Assembly: GCA_948567375.1 (NCBI GenBank)
Contig: OX419762.1
Span: 35,383,034-35,447,033 of the forward strand
Source: Lunularia cruciata
Lineage: Eukaryota > Streptophyta > Marchantiopsida > Lunulariales > Lunulariaceae
Direction: 5' to 3'
Length of the DNA stretch: 64,000 nucleotides
This document shows positions 41,150 to 52,981 of this stretch, piece after piece (position 1 is the stretch's first letter; every line of letters starts with the position of its first letter). The translations under genes were made by a program, and so were the position numbers. The notes under the pieces are model-generated. The model worked only from the letters and a program-made list of their open reading frames with translations, was not told the DNA's origin and searched no databases.

Positions 41150-44100
41150 AAAGGCAACCTCACAATTGATTGTCGTGAATGGAGTACTAGAAGGCAATCA
41201 AGTGAGAGTATTAATCAATTTGAGAGCAATAGAATTTCTTATCTCGCTCTGTTGCAATAAGATTCGGAATGGATCTAGCAAGAGATAAGAGTGAAGAAGT
41301 AGAGTTTCCTAACGGGCAAACATAGAGGATTGAATCATTACCTAAACGAGTAACACTCTCTATAGGAGAATATCAAGAAGCAATTGAGTGGCGAGTGATA
41401 CAATTAGCTCATTATGATGCAATCTTAGGCATGCCATGGATAGAGCATTACAACCCTATGGTAGATTAGAGGAAGAAATTAGTGAGAACCCACCAATGGT
41501 CAATCATTGGGGTTAAAGAAAAATCACCCAAGCAGGATTTGCCTCTATATGTCATAGGGACAACAACTGTCTATAAGACCGATAGATGTTTCATGGGTCT
41601 AATAAGAGAAGTCCAGAGTGCACAACTCAATGGACAAGTTCTTGAGAAATTGAAGGTTGTGGTGGATGAATTTCAAGATGTCTTTCACAATGATCTACCC
41701 TCGGAATTACCACCAAAAAGGAGAGTAGATCATAAAATTGGGACACTCCCGAGGAAGACACATCCTTGTAAGGCCCATATCGCCTATCACCTTATGAGTT
41801 GGAGGAGTGTAAGACATAAATTGAGGAGATGCTGCAAAAGGGGTTCATCCAACCTAGTGTATCACCATATGGGGCTCTTGTCTTGTTTGTGAAGAAGAAG
41901 GATGGTACAATGCGCATGTGCATTGACTATCGAGGTCTCAATCAACAAACAGTGAAGAACAAATACCCCTTACCTTGCATGGATGACCTGTTTGATCAAC
42001 TCCATGGAGTGAGAGATACCTCACCAAATTGGACTTGCGGAGCGGTTACAATCAAATCCAAATTGCAGAGGAGGATGTGTACAAAACTACCTTTCAAACC
42101 CGGTATGGCCACTTTGAGTATCTTGTGATGCCTTTTGGCCTCACCAATGCACCTCCCACTTTCATGAGTCTAATGAATGACATATTTTGTCCATACTTGG
42201 ATAATTTTGTTATCATCTTCTTGGATGATATCTTAGTATACAGTAGCACAATGATAGAACACAAACAACATCTACGAGAGGTCCTCCAGATTCTAAGACA
42301 GAATTGATTGTATGCCAAAATTTCAAAGTGCAAGTTTGGCAAGTCTAAAGTAGACTACTTCGGGCATAGAGTAAGTGTAGAGGGCATTCAAGTATTGACA
42401 GATAAAATAGATGTTATTCAAAAATGGCGTGCCCCAAAAGATCAGACTCAACTCTAGAGCTTCTTGGGGTTGACGAGATTCTATTGTAGATTTATCAAAG
42501 ACTTCTCCAAGGTTGCATAGCCTTTAATTGCACTACTTGGCAAGGGGAAGAACTGGACATGGGGAACCGCACAAGAGTTGGCCTTTCAAGAATTGAAAGC
42601 CGCCTTGCTACATGCACCAATCTTGAAGTGGTATGACCCAAAACAAACAATCAAGTTGGCTACAAATGCATCAGGCATAGCAATAGGAGCAGTCCTACAA
42701 CAAGAGTGGCATGACGGATGGCATCCAATCGCATATTTCTCTCAAAAGTTGTTATCGACAGAGTGTAACTACCACACCACAAGATGAGAAGAGCTGGCCA
42801 TTGTTCTTGCAACCAAGCATTGGAAGCACTATCTGGGCAAGAAGGCATTTGTAGTAGAGACAAACCAAAAACCTCTAGTCTACCTCAAGATGCAGAAGGA
42901 TCTATCTCATCGCCTGATTCAATGGGCAAAGTGACAAAAATGCTTTGACATGTCAATCACCTATGTGGAAGGTAAGAAGCAACTTGCAAATGCATTCACC
43001 CGCATGCCAATGGCAAACAACTTGGTGGTAGAGGTTAAGATTAACCTTGAATTCTGGCTGCTACAAAAATTGATCCGTAGATTGTAGAAGTGCAATCATC
43101 CAAAGGCATCACCAGCACCCAAGGACTCACCTTTTGTAATGGTAGATTATGGATCCCAAATGTCCCAGAATAACGCACCACCATTCTAGTGGAATGTCAT
43201 GATTTGGCCATTGCAGGTCATGTCGGAGTGGACAAGACCTTGGATGCAGTCCAGCGCCATTACTATTGGCCCAAGATGAGCAACAACGTGATGGACTACA
43301 TGCGCAACTGCCTACTTTATCAATAGAACAAAGCTTCTTATCAAGCTCCTATAGGGCTCCTTCAACCTCTCCCCAAGCCTACCCAACATTGGGAACAAGT
43401 GAGTATGGATCTTGTATGTGAATTACCCAAGAGCACCTCAGGGTTTGACTCCATCATGGTCTTTGTGGACTGGCTCAACAAAATGATTCATGTACACCCT
43501 ACCACCAAGGATATGACCGCTCCACAACTAGCACAATTATACTTAGATGCAATCTTCTCTCACCATGGCTTATCTAGTGTACTTATCACCAATAGAGGCA
43601 CTCAATTCACCAGTTTGTTTTGGCAAACACTCTTTGGTTTCTTCAAAACCAAGTTGGCCATGTCCACAACTTACCACCCACAAATAGATGGCCAAACAGA
43701 GCGGGCTAATTGCATGATTGAAGACATGTTACGCGGCTTCACCTTAGAAGAGCAAGAGAGGTGGGACACTCTACTCCCGTTGGTGGAATTTGCTTACAAC
43801 AATTTAGTGAATGCATCCACCCAGGTCACTCCGTTCTTCCTCATGTATGATGAGCATCCTTTCGCACCTTCTAGCTTGATGAAGATCTGTCTAGTGGCTA
43901 CCAAGGTCGATGCAATCAACACATTTGTTTCTAGAATCCAACACGGTGTAGAGAGCGCCAAGCACAAATTACAGATTGCACAAAATCGACAAAAGCAATA
44001 TGCTGATGCACACCGTGGGCACATGGAGTTCAATGTTGGGGATCAAGTGTGGCTATCAACAACCAACCTCACATTAGTTGGACCTTTTAAGCTCAGACCT

Positions 44101-44480
44101 CGTTTTATTGGGCCTTTCTCAATTCTTCATTGCGTCGGCGTTGTGGCCTATCACCTTGAGCTACCACCACACATGAAGATCCATCCAGTGCTTTATGTTT
44201 CCCTACTATGCAGATATGCTCCCCAATCAGGCCAGGGTCATTCCACACAAGACATTCGACCTTGTCCGACACTCATTGATGGCACAAAGGAATATGAAGT
44301 AGAGCATATTCTCCAAAAATGCATGCATGGTACTCGCCATCCCGGGTGGACTATCTAGTACAGTGGAAAGGTTACCCCCTCTATGAAGTAACATGGGATC
44401 TTGCTACCAATTTGACATATGCATAGGTGTTGGTGCAAGCATTTAAGCAACAATTGCACAACAAGGATGTTGTGTCTTAA
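41150..44480 (+). pseudogene. Element E pol, decayed (protease, RT, RNase H, integrase, chromodomain)
   Basis: The protease region near 41205-41240 reads VRVLINLRAIEF, with the catalytic Asp-Ser-Gly lost. RT runs about 41640-42340 ([34 protein letters not shown]). RNase H spans about 42560-43020. The integrase zinc site is near 43200 (HDLAIAGHVGVDKTL) and the core lies at 43399-43760. There the second catalytic acid is changed, LITNRGTQF in place of the usual SDRG. The third acid remains in GQTERAN. A chromodomain sits near 44283-44400 (EYEVEHIL, then VQWKGYP in a shifted frame). Frameshifts and stops make the copy inactive. Confidence 0.85.
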
Positions 44481-44493
44481 AAGGAGGGAGGTA

Positions 44494-45160
44494 TGTAATA
44501 CCAAGAGCTAGCCATAGGATCTTGATGTAAAATTTGGTTTGGTAACATCTAGAATAATGTTATACATGATGGTCAAAATAGATCAGATAGAAATATCACC
44601 AAAAGAGTACTTCTACTAATAGAGCAGAAATCAAAATAGACTTGAGGACCTTAGAACCAATAGCTAGACATGATTTAAAGGTGAGAATTGGTTTGGTAAC
44701 ATATGGAAAGATTTTACACATGATGGACTAAACAGATCAGAAAGAAGTATCACCAAAAGGGGACTTCTACTAATAGAGTAGGAATTGAAATATGCCTGAA
44801 ATTTTTGAAGGCAATTTCAAAGGCCTAAACGGATGAATTAGGCCTCGAAAATGTGCTTTCCAATGGTATGTTACATGATTTTAAGACTCTTACAAGAAGA
44901 TTCCCTAAAATATTCCATCTAGTCAAAGCTTGTTTGACCAGCCAGATAGGACCTAGACCAACATGTCACCCATCCAAGTAAGTAATACATGGGTGGAGCT
45001 TGCTGACATGTCACCTATCTGTGTGCCTAATCCTATGGTGGAGCTTCCTTGGAGGAGATCCTCTTTGTCTATATAATAAAGAGAAGGTGCTCCTTTGGGG
45101 CATTGAATGTTGAGTGTGTAATATGAGTTTTCTCTCTTCTCTTGTCCTCAAAGTATTACA
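44494..45160 (+). repeat. 3' LTR of element E
   Basis: Matches 38680-39417 with a deletion of about 70 bp in the middle (after GAAAATGTGC) and many point differences. It ends ATTACA at 45160. Confidence 0.85.
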
Positions 45161-47459
45161 ACCCATGGAGTGCTCCTTCAAAATGTGAGTTGGAACCTCT
45201 ATAACTTATGAAACAAGACCCGATAAAGGTAATGTATGGAACTATGGAGTGCTCCTTCAAAATGTGAGTTGGAACCTTTGAACCTTGTGAAATAGGACCT
45301 GATAGAGGTCTTGATTTGGCATCCAATGTATCCTCTAGCATTGCAAAGACCTCCTTGGTGCTTAGTTTCAAATCTTGAAAGCTAAATACTAATGTAATGA
45401 GAACCTTGTATAACATTCCATTGGTTGAAATTTGGCATTTCACCAACTGATCAAAGGAACCATTTGCATCCTCTTGATGTACATAAACTCCTTAAGCACT
45501 TGGATTTAACACAAGTGGAAATAACCACTTGTAATAAATTAGATATAATCTTCTCTCCTCTTGCAAACAAGTTGCACTCCTCCAAAATGAGCGACCAAGA
45601 TGATTGTGGCATGATAGCTCTAGACACTCTAGCTTTAGTCAAGAGGCCTGAACTAGATGCAAGACCATTGGTCTGAACCACTTTCTTAGTGATTGAAAAT
45701 TGGGGATCAACACTAACCCCTTGGTATGCAAAGTATGGTGGATAAAAAGAAGAGGAAAAATCATCAATGAGACCCGCAAGAGGTTGGATCTTAGATTGAA
45801 CCCATTTTTCCACCATAATGGCATGTGGGAGGCCATAAAAAACCTTGGAAGATCTGCACCTGAACTTGAAGCAAGGACATGTTGAGCATGCCTAGCTGGT
45901 TGGGTGGATTTGCCCTACAAATTGGCAAGTTGTGCTCTCTATGACTCTATCTCACTTTGCAATGTTTGCACCTGAGTGGCTTAGGCCTGAAGTACATCCT
46001 TTTTGGCATGTTGAAGCTCCTTCTTATTTTCATTCTTGCTAGAATGACCCTTGGATGAAGTACATAAAGTTGAAGCTTGAGGGGATATAGCCTTGGAAGA
46101 AGGAGCAATAGTAGGAGTGGGTAGGGAAGGTTTGAATAATTGCTTGCTTTCAAGGAACTGGCAAAAAAAACAGCTTGTAAGTGACACTCCTTACCACAAT
46201 AGTCACAAAAGAGATATGTGGAAGCAATGCTACACTCATTAGCCTTGTCATTAGGGTGAACATAATAGTTCCAAGAAGGGAGAATGGGTGTTGCAAAATA
46301 TCCTTGTTTGCCTTTGGAAGATGAGTGAGTAGATATCTTGCTGGAGTTGAGGTCTGGCTTGTAATATAGGTCTCAAAGTACTAGCTTCATAGTTTTCTTG
46401 AGCTAACTCCAACTTCTTTGCAATGTTATAAACATCCAACAAGGTTTAAGAGTCACCAATCTCAAAGAAAACCCGTTGCAAAACTTAAATCAAGTGCCTG
46501 GTTGGTTACCCTCCAATGCACAAAGATATAAACAAGCAGCCTCTAGGTCTATTATGATTTGAGTGTCATCTTTCAGTTTGAAGAGCCGCCTATAGAGCAT
46601 CTTTAGGGTCTCATTTTTTTGTTGTGCAAATGTAGCAAGTTGCAAATTTTTTATCAGAACTCTTAATAGAGAACTCCCGCTCCAAAACCTGGACAAATTT
46701 ACTCACTAGGTCAATGCTAGCAGGTTAATTGATAGTAGAAGGTATGTTGGCTGTAGTTGTAGTAAGTTCTTGTGGTGTAAGAGCCACTGAAGTAGGGATT
46801 ATTGCTGGATTATTTGCCATTGCACTATGTAGTTTAATGGCAGTTTGCAATGTTGCTTGAGAGGCAGTAGCAATGGCAAAAGCATAGGCTGGTTTAGGGA
46901 CCAATGTGGTGCCCAAAATCTGAGGAGCATGTTGCTCATAAACATCCAAGGCCTCATAATGTACATATCGAGCCAATTGCTTGAATGCAAATGCTTGAGT
47001 AAAGTTTGCACGATACTTCAACTCCAATTCAACAACCACTATTGAGAATGTAGCCTTGAATTCCCTCAAGTATGTAGTACCTGGCTGCCCACTGAAATTC
47101 TCAATCCTTCCAGATGAACTACTGACCTCCATAATGTATGTTGGTAGTGCTAGAGCAGCCTCAAAGAATGATGAGGTGAAAGGCAATACCCTTCAAGCTG
47201 AAGTAGAAGTACTCCACACTCTTGCTCCTCTCCAAGGGCCTTGGTTTGCTCTTGAACGTGATTATACTAGCCCTGAGCTTGAAACTAAACTTTTGCTAGG
47301 TGTGGTACTATGAGATACTGAAGAAGTTGTTGGGTTTGGTTGTTGCCGAAATGATCTTGAGTTTAATGAGATTGGGGTGAATGGTCAAGGGTCAATTCTT
47401 AACTACCTATAGGTCAGTGGTTCAGGAATTTTTCTATTACTACCCTCATTGGAGGACAT
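45161..47459 (-). pseudogene. Gag-like remnant of an unidentified retroelement (G)
   Basis: On the minus strand from ATG 47459 a protein-like sequence continues through several frames. One 153-codon stretch (47186-46725) includes IENFSGQPGTTYLREFKATF and ALDVYEQHAPQILG, a fold-like pattern typical of retrotransposon capsid regions (sample-cutting block with aromatic and Leu spacing). Further on at about 46215-46180 CDYCGKECHLQ resembles a zinc knuckle lacking its last Cys. The N-terminal region is Ser/Thr/Pro rich. No protease or RT is adjacent. The right part to 45161 reads as protein but is not identified. The family is unknown to me. Confidence 0.45.
45165..45322 (+). repeat. Tandem duplication of 79 bp
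   Basis: The unit starting ATGGAGTGCTCCTTCAAAAT occurs at 45165 and 45244, with several differences. It lies at the 3' end of the minus-strand remnant G. Confidence 0.75.
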
Positions 47460-50101
47460 GTTGTGCTCTTGACATACTCAACAATGCAATAACACCAAAA
47501 TCTCACAACAACTAACAACTAAATGGTGAAATGTAGAAGGAGGTTGAGTAGCAAAGCCATTTGGGACAAACAGAGTCAAAACAACCTAAAAAAAACCTAT
47601 TGAAACCTACATAGTTTGACAGTAGACTTCAAGAGCTTTCTAACAACTCCAATAGCAAGGTTTTCTATTGAGTACCAGATTGGCAGATATGATTTTTCAA
47701 AGTCTAACCTAAAAATCATGCTCTTAGTTAAGCACCGCAGCCTAGACTTGGCTATTTTAGCAATGAAGCCTATGCATACGCTTGGGAGCTAGTGCTAAGT
47801 ATAAATAATCCCTAGTTGATTTCGTTTGCTTCAAATCTAAGTAACAAATGGAGCATTCCATCACATTGCCAAGGACCTATAGCATGCTAAAATAACCTTT
47901 AGTTCACAACTACCAAGTATACTACCCACAAGACCATGTACAGTGTATATTATCACAATGACAATTGAGAGAGGAGATGTTGAATTTTTTCTTTTCCTTT
48001 TTTATTTTTATTTTTAACATGCAGCTACTTTCTTTGTCGTTGAAGCCGTAGGATCACTTTTTGACAACAACTTCTTCCTTTCTTGTTGGAGTAGCAAATC
48101 AGTTTCTGATAGCAGCTTCTTCCGTTTGGTAGCCCAACATAGCTATTCAGATCACGCTAAGAGAATTGATATATCCAGATAACTACACCACTAAAAACCA
48201 CATTTTGAAAGTGTTTGAGATTTTTGATATATCAAAGATAACACTTTTGATATACCAAGATTTATCAAGATTGAAGGGGATGTCAAGGCTCTTGATATAT
48301 GGACTGCATGTAGTACTCCATGTATATCAAAGCTTATCAAAGTCTAGGTGATATCAAGACTCTTGACATATAGATTGACGGTAGTCAAGAGTTCTAATTG
48401 CAGACTGTTGATTTATTGAGTGACAAGAGGACTCTTGACAACTGACTCTTAATTTATTGAGTGATAGTAGGACTCTTGATATATCACGTGACTATAAAGC
48501 TCCTTACTCGACTAGACTTTCAATACTTGAATATCCAGGTGAAATAGAATGAGAGCTTAGATACTTTTTACGTAGGAAAAGCTACGGAACGAAGAAATGT
48601 TTGACACGATCTTGTTGCTGGAAATTCCCACTACCCTGGATTGAAATTTGAGGAGATAAACATAGCTCCTGCTAACTTAATCATGCAGCACAGTTCAAGA
48701 GAAGAAATTAGTTGTGCCAAACAATTATTTGTGTCTTAACCCATATCTTTGTTCTTTACACTGATTGCGGAGTTCACAAGGCAAGCACAGGATCCCAATA
48801 AACACCTCTCTCACAAGTACAGAAGGGCTGCTTGACGTCCATACCTCCAAATGCGTGTGTGATGTGCCGGATGGTAATCTCTAGGGGTCAACAGTCGTCA
48901 ATACATTCTTCAATGCCTCTCTACCCACAAGTGAATGTTGAAATAGGGGAATTTTGATTGAGAGAATCACGTTATCTAGTATTTTTCAATAGTGTACCCC
49001 TTGTTACCACTAGCTCCCACCTCTCCAATTAGCAAGGTAAGTCCTTGATTCCTCCGAGACCAAAAAGGTCCCTTTTAGGGGCGTAGGTACTCCCAGCAAT
49101 AAGAATTTCTACCCTATAATTTCTTTACTATTATCTACCACAGCAGAAAGGTTTGGGCTCTGCAATCACTCAGTCAGTGTTTCTAAAATAAATCGATCTG
49201 AATAAAACTGAACTGAAAGGTCTGAATGAAATGAAAGAACTGAATATAACCATTAGAATTGCAATGTCCGGCCGTGATCATCTAGAAATCACACTATAAA
49301 CTCAAGAAATGTAAATAAGCTTCCTGGCTCTGTGCAAATTCTAGAAAAAATGCTAGAAATGGTCGTGCCCTGTTCCACTACTAGGGATGTGCCTCTAACA
49401 AAGGTACTTTGCTACAAAAACCTGAGAATACCACACAAGAACACTACACTATAATGTCCATAACTTACCCAAATAACACTCATTCGGGAAGCAAAATACT
49501 ACACACTAATTCTGGTGACATAATGCACAAGTGAAATACATGCCCGACATGCAATGAGGGTATGTATTTCAGCATGACAATAAGAGATCAAGTAACTGAT
49601 TTTAGATAAATAACAGTTTATAAATAACAGTTTATCAGTATTTAGCTTCTTTACTGAAGTTTAAAAGTGAAAACTACTAAGAATAATTTAGCCATTCAAA
49701 AAGATCAGTGTTGAATGGCAAAACATTTTTTTAACACTCTTAGTAGTTTTCACCTTTAAACTTCAGTAATAACTAGTAATTTAGCCATTCAAAAAGATTT
49801 CTTCAGATTTCCAAAAAAATTTAGTTTTTTTCATTAAAGAGTTCATGCTTATAGATTATCTTAAGTTCCTCTACAATATTTTGAACGTTTTGAACACTTT
49901 GAATTTTTATTATTTCTTTCATAAAAATATGCTTCAAGTTTAGTAGAAGATGTTTTATTATGTTTTTATGAGTAATTTATTTGGATATAGTAAATGGTCA
50001 AATACTTATGTCTTAATGTTAATTTTTATGTTGATTCATACACCTTTTTTACAATATGCATACTTAAGTGCATATTTATCTCTAATTTAAGTGCATGTTT
50101 A
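47460..50101. other. 2.6 kb without a recognised gene
   Basis: Short frames only. The part 48160-48500 contains degenerate repetitions of a block like AGGACTCTTGATATAT. The part 49600-50100 is AT-rich with a foldback (49653-49767). No LTR or coding motif is visible. Confidence 0.45.
49653..49767. repeat. Foldback (inverted repeat) with nested stem
   Basis: Arms 49653-49684 and 49736-49767 are inverted copies matching at about 30 of 32 positions. Inside, GCCATTCAA (49691-49699) pairs with TTGAATGGC (49711-49719). The block AATTTAGCCATTCAAAAAGAT recurs outside the foldback near 49778. The shape suits a small foldback or miniature inverted-repeat element. No target duplication was established. 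Confidence 0.65.
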
Positions 50102-50462
50102 TATTAGGGTTTACTCTTATGCCTTAGGGTTACATTACAAGCTAATTAGCCTAACCTTAGTTAGGAGTAACTCAAGATAGGCACAACATCCACCCTATAT
50201 ATGCCTTGGGGGATATTGGGTGAGGGTTGCTTATTTGTTACTTCATGGTTGGATTGGACTTGGAGAATGTGCGAGCTCTTGCCCTGTATGCTTAGATATA
50301 GTAGTGAGCCTTTAGCCTTGAGCGTTAGTAAAGACTCTTGAAGCATTCTCATGTACATGGCCTCCCATTGAGGTGAACCTCATATATTTGTATAGTGAGT
50401 GAATCTGCCGGTTGTATACATGGTGTGTGCATGTCATTGTACCTCTCGTCACTTATTCAACA
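50102..50462 (+). repeat. 5' LTR of copia element F
   Basis: It matches 61629-61968 from TTAGGGTTTACTCTTATGCC to the CAACA end. The expected opening TG reads TA here. Confidence 0.8.
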
Positions 50463-50499
50463 AACGGAATCAGAGCAAGGAGTGTGAAGCTCATCATAT

Positions 50500-51700
50500 A
50501 ATGTAGAGCATTTTGATCAAGAAGCCTCCTATGTTACATACTCAACTTGATGGAAGCAAGTCTCCCTTTCCCTTGCTTGGTGGTGCGGCATCGAGCTCCC
50601 TCACTTCTCCTACCACGGGGAAGAGAGCGTTACAATATTACAATAGGACTTTGGCAAGGTTGTATCCTTTCCTTTTTACTGATTGTGAGATTGATGATGG
50701 AGTTCAAGATAATGTTGTTGGTGCCTCGCTCGCATGATTAAAGCAAACCCTTGAGTCAGGTTTTACCTACATTGGAAGTGGTTCTACCTCTTCAGGAACA
50801 CATCAAAGAATTTAAAAGCGTGTATGGTTCTATACGTGGGCTCATCCATGTCTCTCACCCATATATTCTCAAATTCATACTGCAGCTGGTGTTAGTGTTT
50901 GCACATACCGTGGCTTTTGAAGAAGTGAAACAGAAAGTTAAGAAATTGGTAGGTCAAGCTATAAATCAGTTGTGGTTAGCATATAGAGAGCAGATGCAAA
51001 GTCTGCTCAATGCTCTTCCACCACAAGAGGCAAGCTCATTTATGTGCCAACACTAACTTAGTGAAGAGTGTTACACAATTCATGAAGGTTTAGGGGATAC
51101 CATTTTACAATACTGGATAAGCAGCTCCATCCACACCTTTCAGCAGTTGAGAAGAAGGATTACATGCACTTTGAGTTGGAAGTAGATATGCGGTTTGAAG
51201 CTTGGTTGGATCTGCCTTACCCTCTTTTGGAAGTGCCAAAGATCTTCTCCATCATATGTGCAGTTTGCTTGTAGAAGATCTTTTGCCAGCAATGGGGTCT
51301 GCCAAGTTTGATAATCTGGCCTTGAACCCCAATTTTCCGACTGTGTATGACTGGCTTTACAAAAGGAACTCTAAATCCCAATGGCGGTAAGCTGATTCTT
51401 GTCCTATGCAAACGTCATAGTGCCTATTAAATCAAGAGAGAAACCACTGCTGAGTTTGGATATTATCTCATAACACAAGATCAGCCAAACTAAAGAGAGG
51501 CTTTTGAGTTGGAGCCTTTGAGAGGAAAGAAGAGACATGACTTTTTCCGGGCTGCTGGAGAGAAATTTTGGCTTCTTGTGCTTGACATAACACACAGGAG
51601 GATGGAGGTATGCACACATTTGTGGCTCCTACGGGGGACCCTAGATGATAGTTACGGACATGACAATCATGTGTGTAAAAAATCTGCTTCATGATGTATT
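50500..51700 (+). pseudogene. Host-gene-like fragments inside copia element F, unidentified
   Basis: Several short plus-strand frames read like ordinary cellular protein and not retroelement: 50513-50737 (ending near LARLYPFLFTDCEIDDG), 50751-51056 (EHIKEFKSVYGSIRGLIHVS, then LWLAYREQMQSLLNALPP), about 51125-51220 (EKKDYMHFELEVDMRFEAWL), 51300-51390 (NPNFPTVYDWLYKRNSKSQW) and 51505-51620 (KKRHDFFRAAGEKFWLLVLD). Two blocks end in splice-donor-like GGTAAGC and AGGTATGC, suggesting capture as genomic DNA with introns. I cannot name the gene. It may have been captured by the element or be a pre-existing gene broken by insertions. Confidence 0.4.
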
Positions 51701-51765
51701 ATAGATAACCACAATTGTATACTCAAACATAAATGAAAGGTAACTCTAAATGTAGTAGTGTGATC

Positions 51766-52072
51766 TGTAACACCCATTTGTGCATCTATGTGCTATTGTG
51801 ATATTTAGTTTGGTATTATAAGTAATTGAGATATATTATTTATATAGAGATAAAGGATGGTTCTACATTAGTCATGATTAGCTAAAGTTAATCATAGCTA
51901 AGATAAAGTGGACCTTAATTTAAAGTACATGGAAAAGATGAACACCATTATTTTGGATTCTAGTGTGTTGACTTGGTATTATTCTTAGGTGTTTGGCTTT
52001 GAGGAAAGAGTTGAGAACTCTTGGACCACAAACCTTTTTGTTTTAGATTCTTCTATAGTCCAAGGATAGCCC
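51766..52072 (+). repeat. Truncated 5' LTR of element B
   Basis: It matches the first 300 bases of the LTRs at 1990 and 57859, from TGTAACACCC to AGTCCAAGGATAGCCC, and then breaks off into unrelated sequence. Confidence 0.82.
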
Positions 52073-52319
52073 AAAAGATCTGAAATTTTGCAAGGGAGGA
52101 TACCTTGGAGTTGGTATTAATTCTGAAATTTTTTAGAGAACTATGACATACCAGTTGAGATAATTTAATGATATTGTTAGGAGTGGTCAATTCTGCAGAG
52201 TTGAGATCTCATGCACAAGGAATGTGAGAGCAATAAAAAGGATGTTTGAGTCTTTAGACTCATTTTGGGAACATAAGGGGTCACCAAGGTTGGAAATTGA
52301 GGCTATACAAGGTTCCCCA

Positions 52320-52745
52320 AGGGTTTGGGGTGATTCCAGGGGTGGGTTTAAGGAAAAGAAAGTTTAGAATATAATTTGAAGAGAGTGTTGAGAGGATCCA
52401 ACAACCTACACCACTTGGAGGAAAGAGTGATTCTAAGTGCTTTTTATGTGGAGAAAAGGGACATAAGGCAAGTTCATGTCCATTGACCTTTCAAAGCAAG
52501 AGATTGAGTGAAAGGAGAGGCTTACTTGACTTGAGTTTGCATGTCAGACCTTCTTCACCAAGATTGGGACGGAGAAGATCTAAGACCAATGAGTTGTGGG
52601 AGGTTTGTGAAGTGGAAGCACTTCCAAAAGGACATTAGTGTAGTGGAGTAAAAGCACTTTTGGAGACTTTGGTGAAGGATCTTGGAGAGAGTCTTAGTAA
52701 AAATACAGAAATACTACCACCTTCATCAATTAGTTCTCAAGATTA
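52320..52745 (+). pseudogene. Zinc-knuckle gag fragment of unknown element
   Basis: The plus strand encodes SKCFLCGEKGHKASSCP near 52434-52484, a classical CCHC knuckle. A basic stretch and ELWEVCEVEAL follow. It lies upstream of the B gag start at 52982, which has its own knuckle, so this fragment is probably from another retroelement placed at the broken LTR of B. Confidence 0.55.
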
Positions 52746-52981
52746 ATGATGGAGATAATCTTTCAACTTATGGATAAACTATCTATAAGTAGGAAATACA
52801 ATATGCACTCTAGGATTTGATGTTGCTATAGAAATCTTGGAGCAACCTGAACCTTTTTTTTTCCCTAGGGTGGATTACTCTCAAATGGTGTTAGTCATGT
52901 ACATACTCTATTAATTATAGAGTGAGAGAAAAGAACAAAGGAAAAAACTTTGAGAGAAAAGAACGACAGTGAGGAGTTAAG

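Larger units (their letters stand above)
38680..45160 (+). mobile_element. Ty3/gypsy chromovirus family E, decayed
   Basis: LTRs at 38680-39417 and 44494-45160, tRNA-Met-type primer site at 39419, gag, pol with a C-terminal chromodomain, and polypurine tract AAAAGGAGGGAGGTA (44479-44493). The left flank is C2 (RNase H). The right flank is the unrelated remnant G. The flanking pentamers do not match (GGTGG against ACCCA), so one side has been rearranged since insertion. Copies of this family also lie at 7894-8890, 14539-14923 and 15106-15855. Confidence 0.9.
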
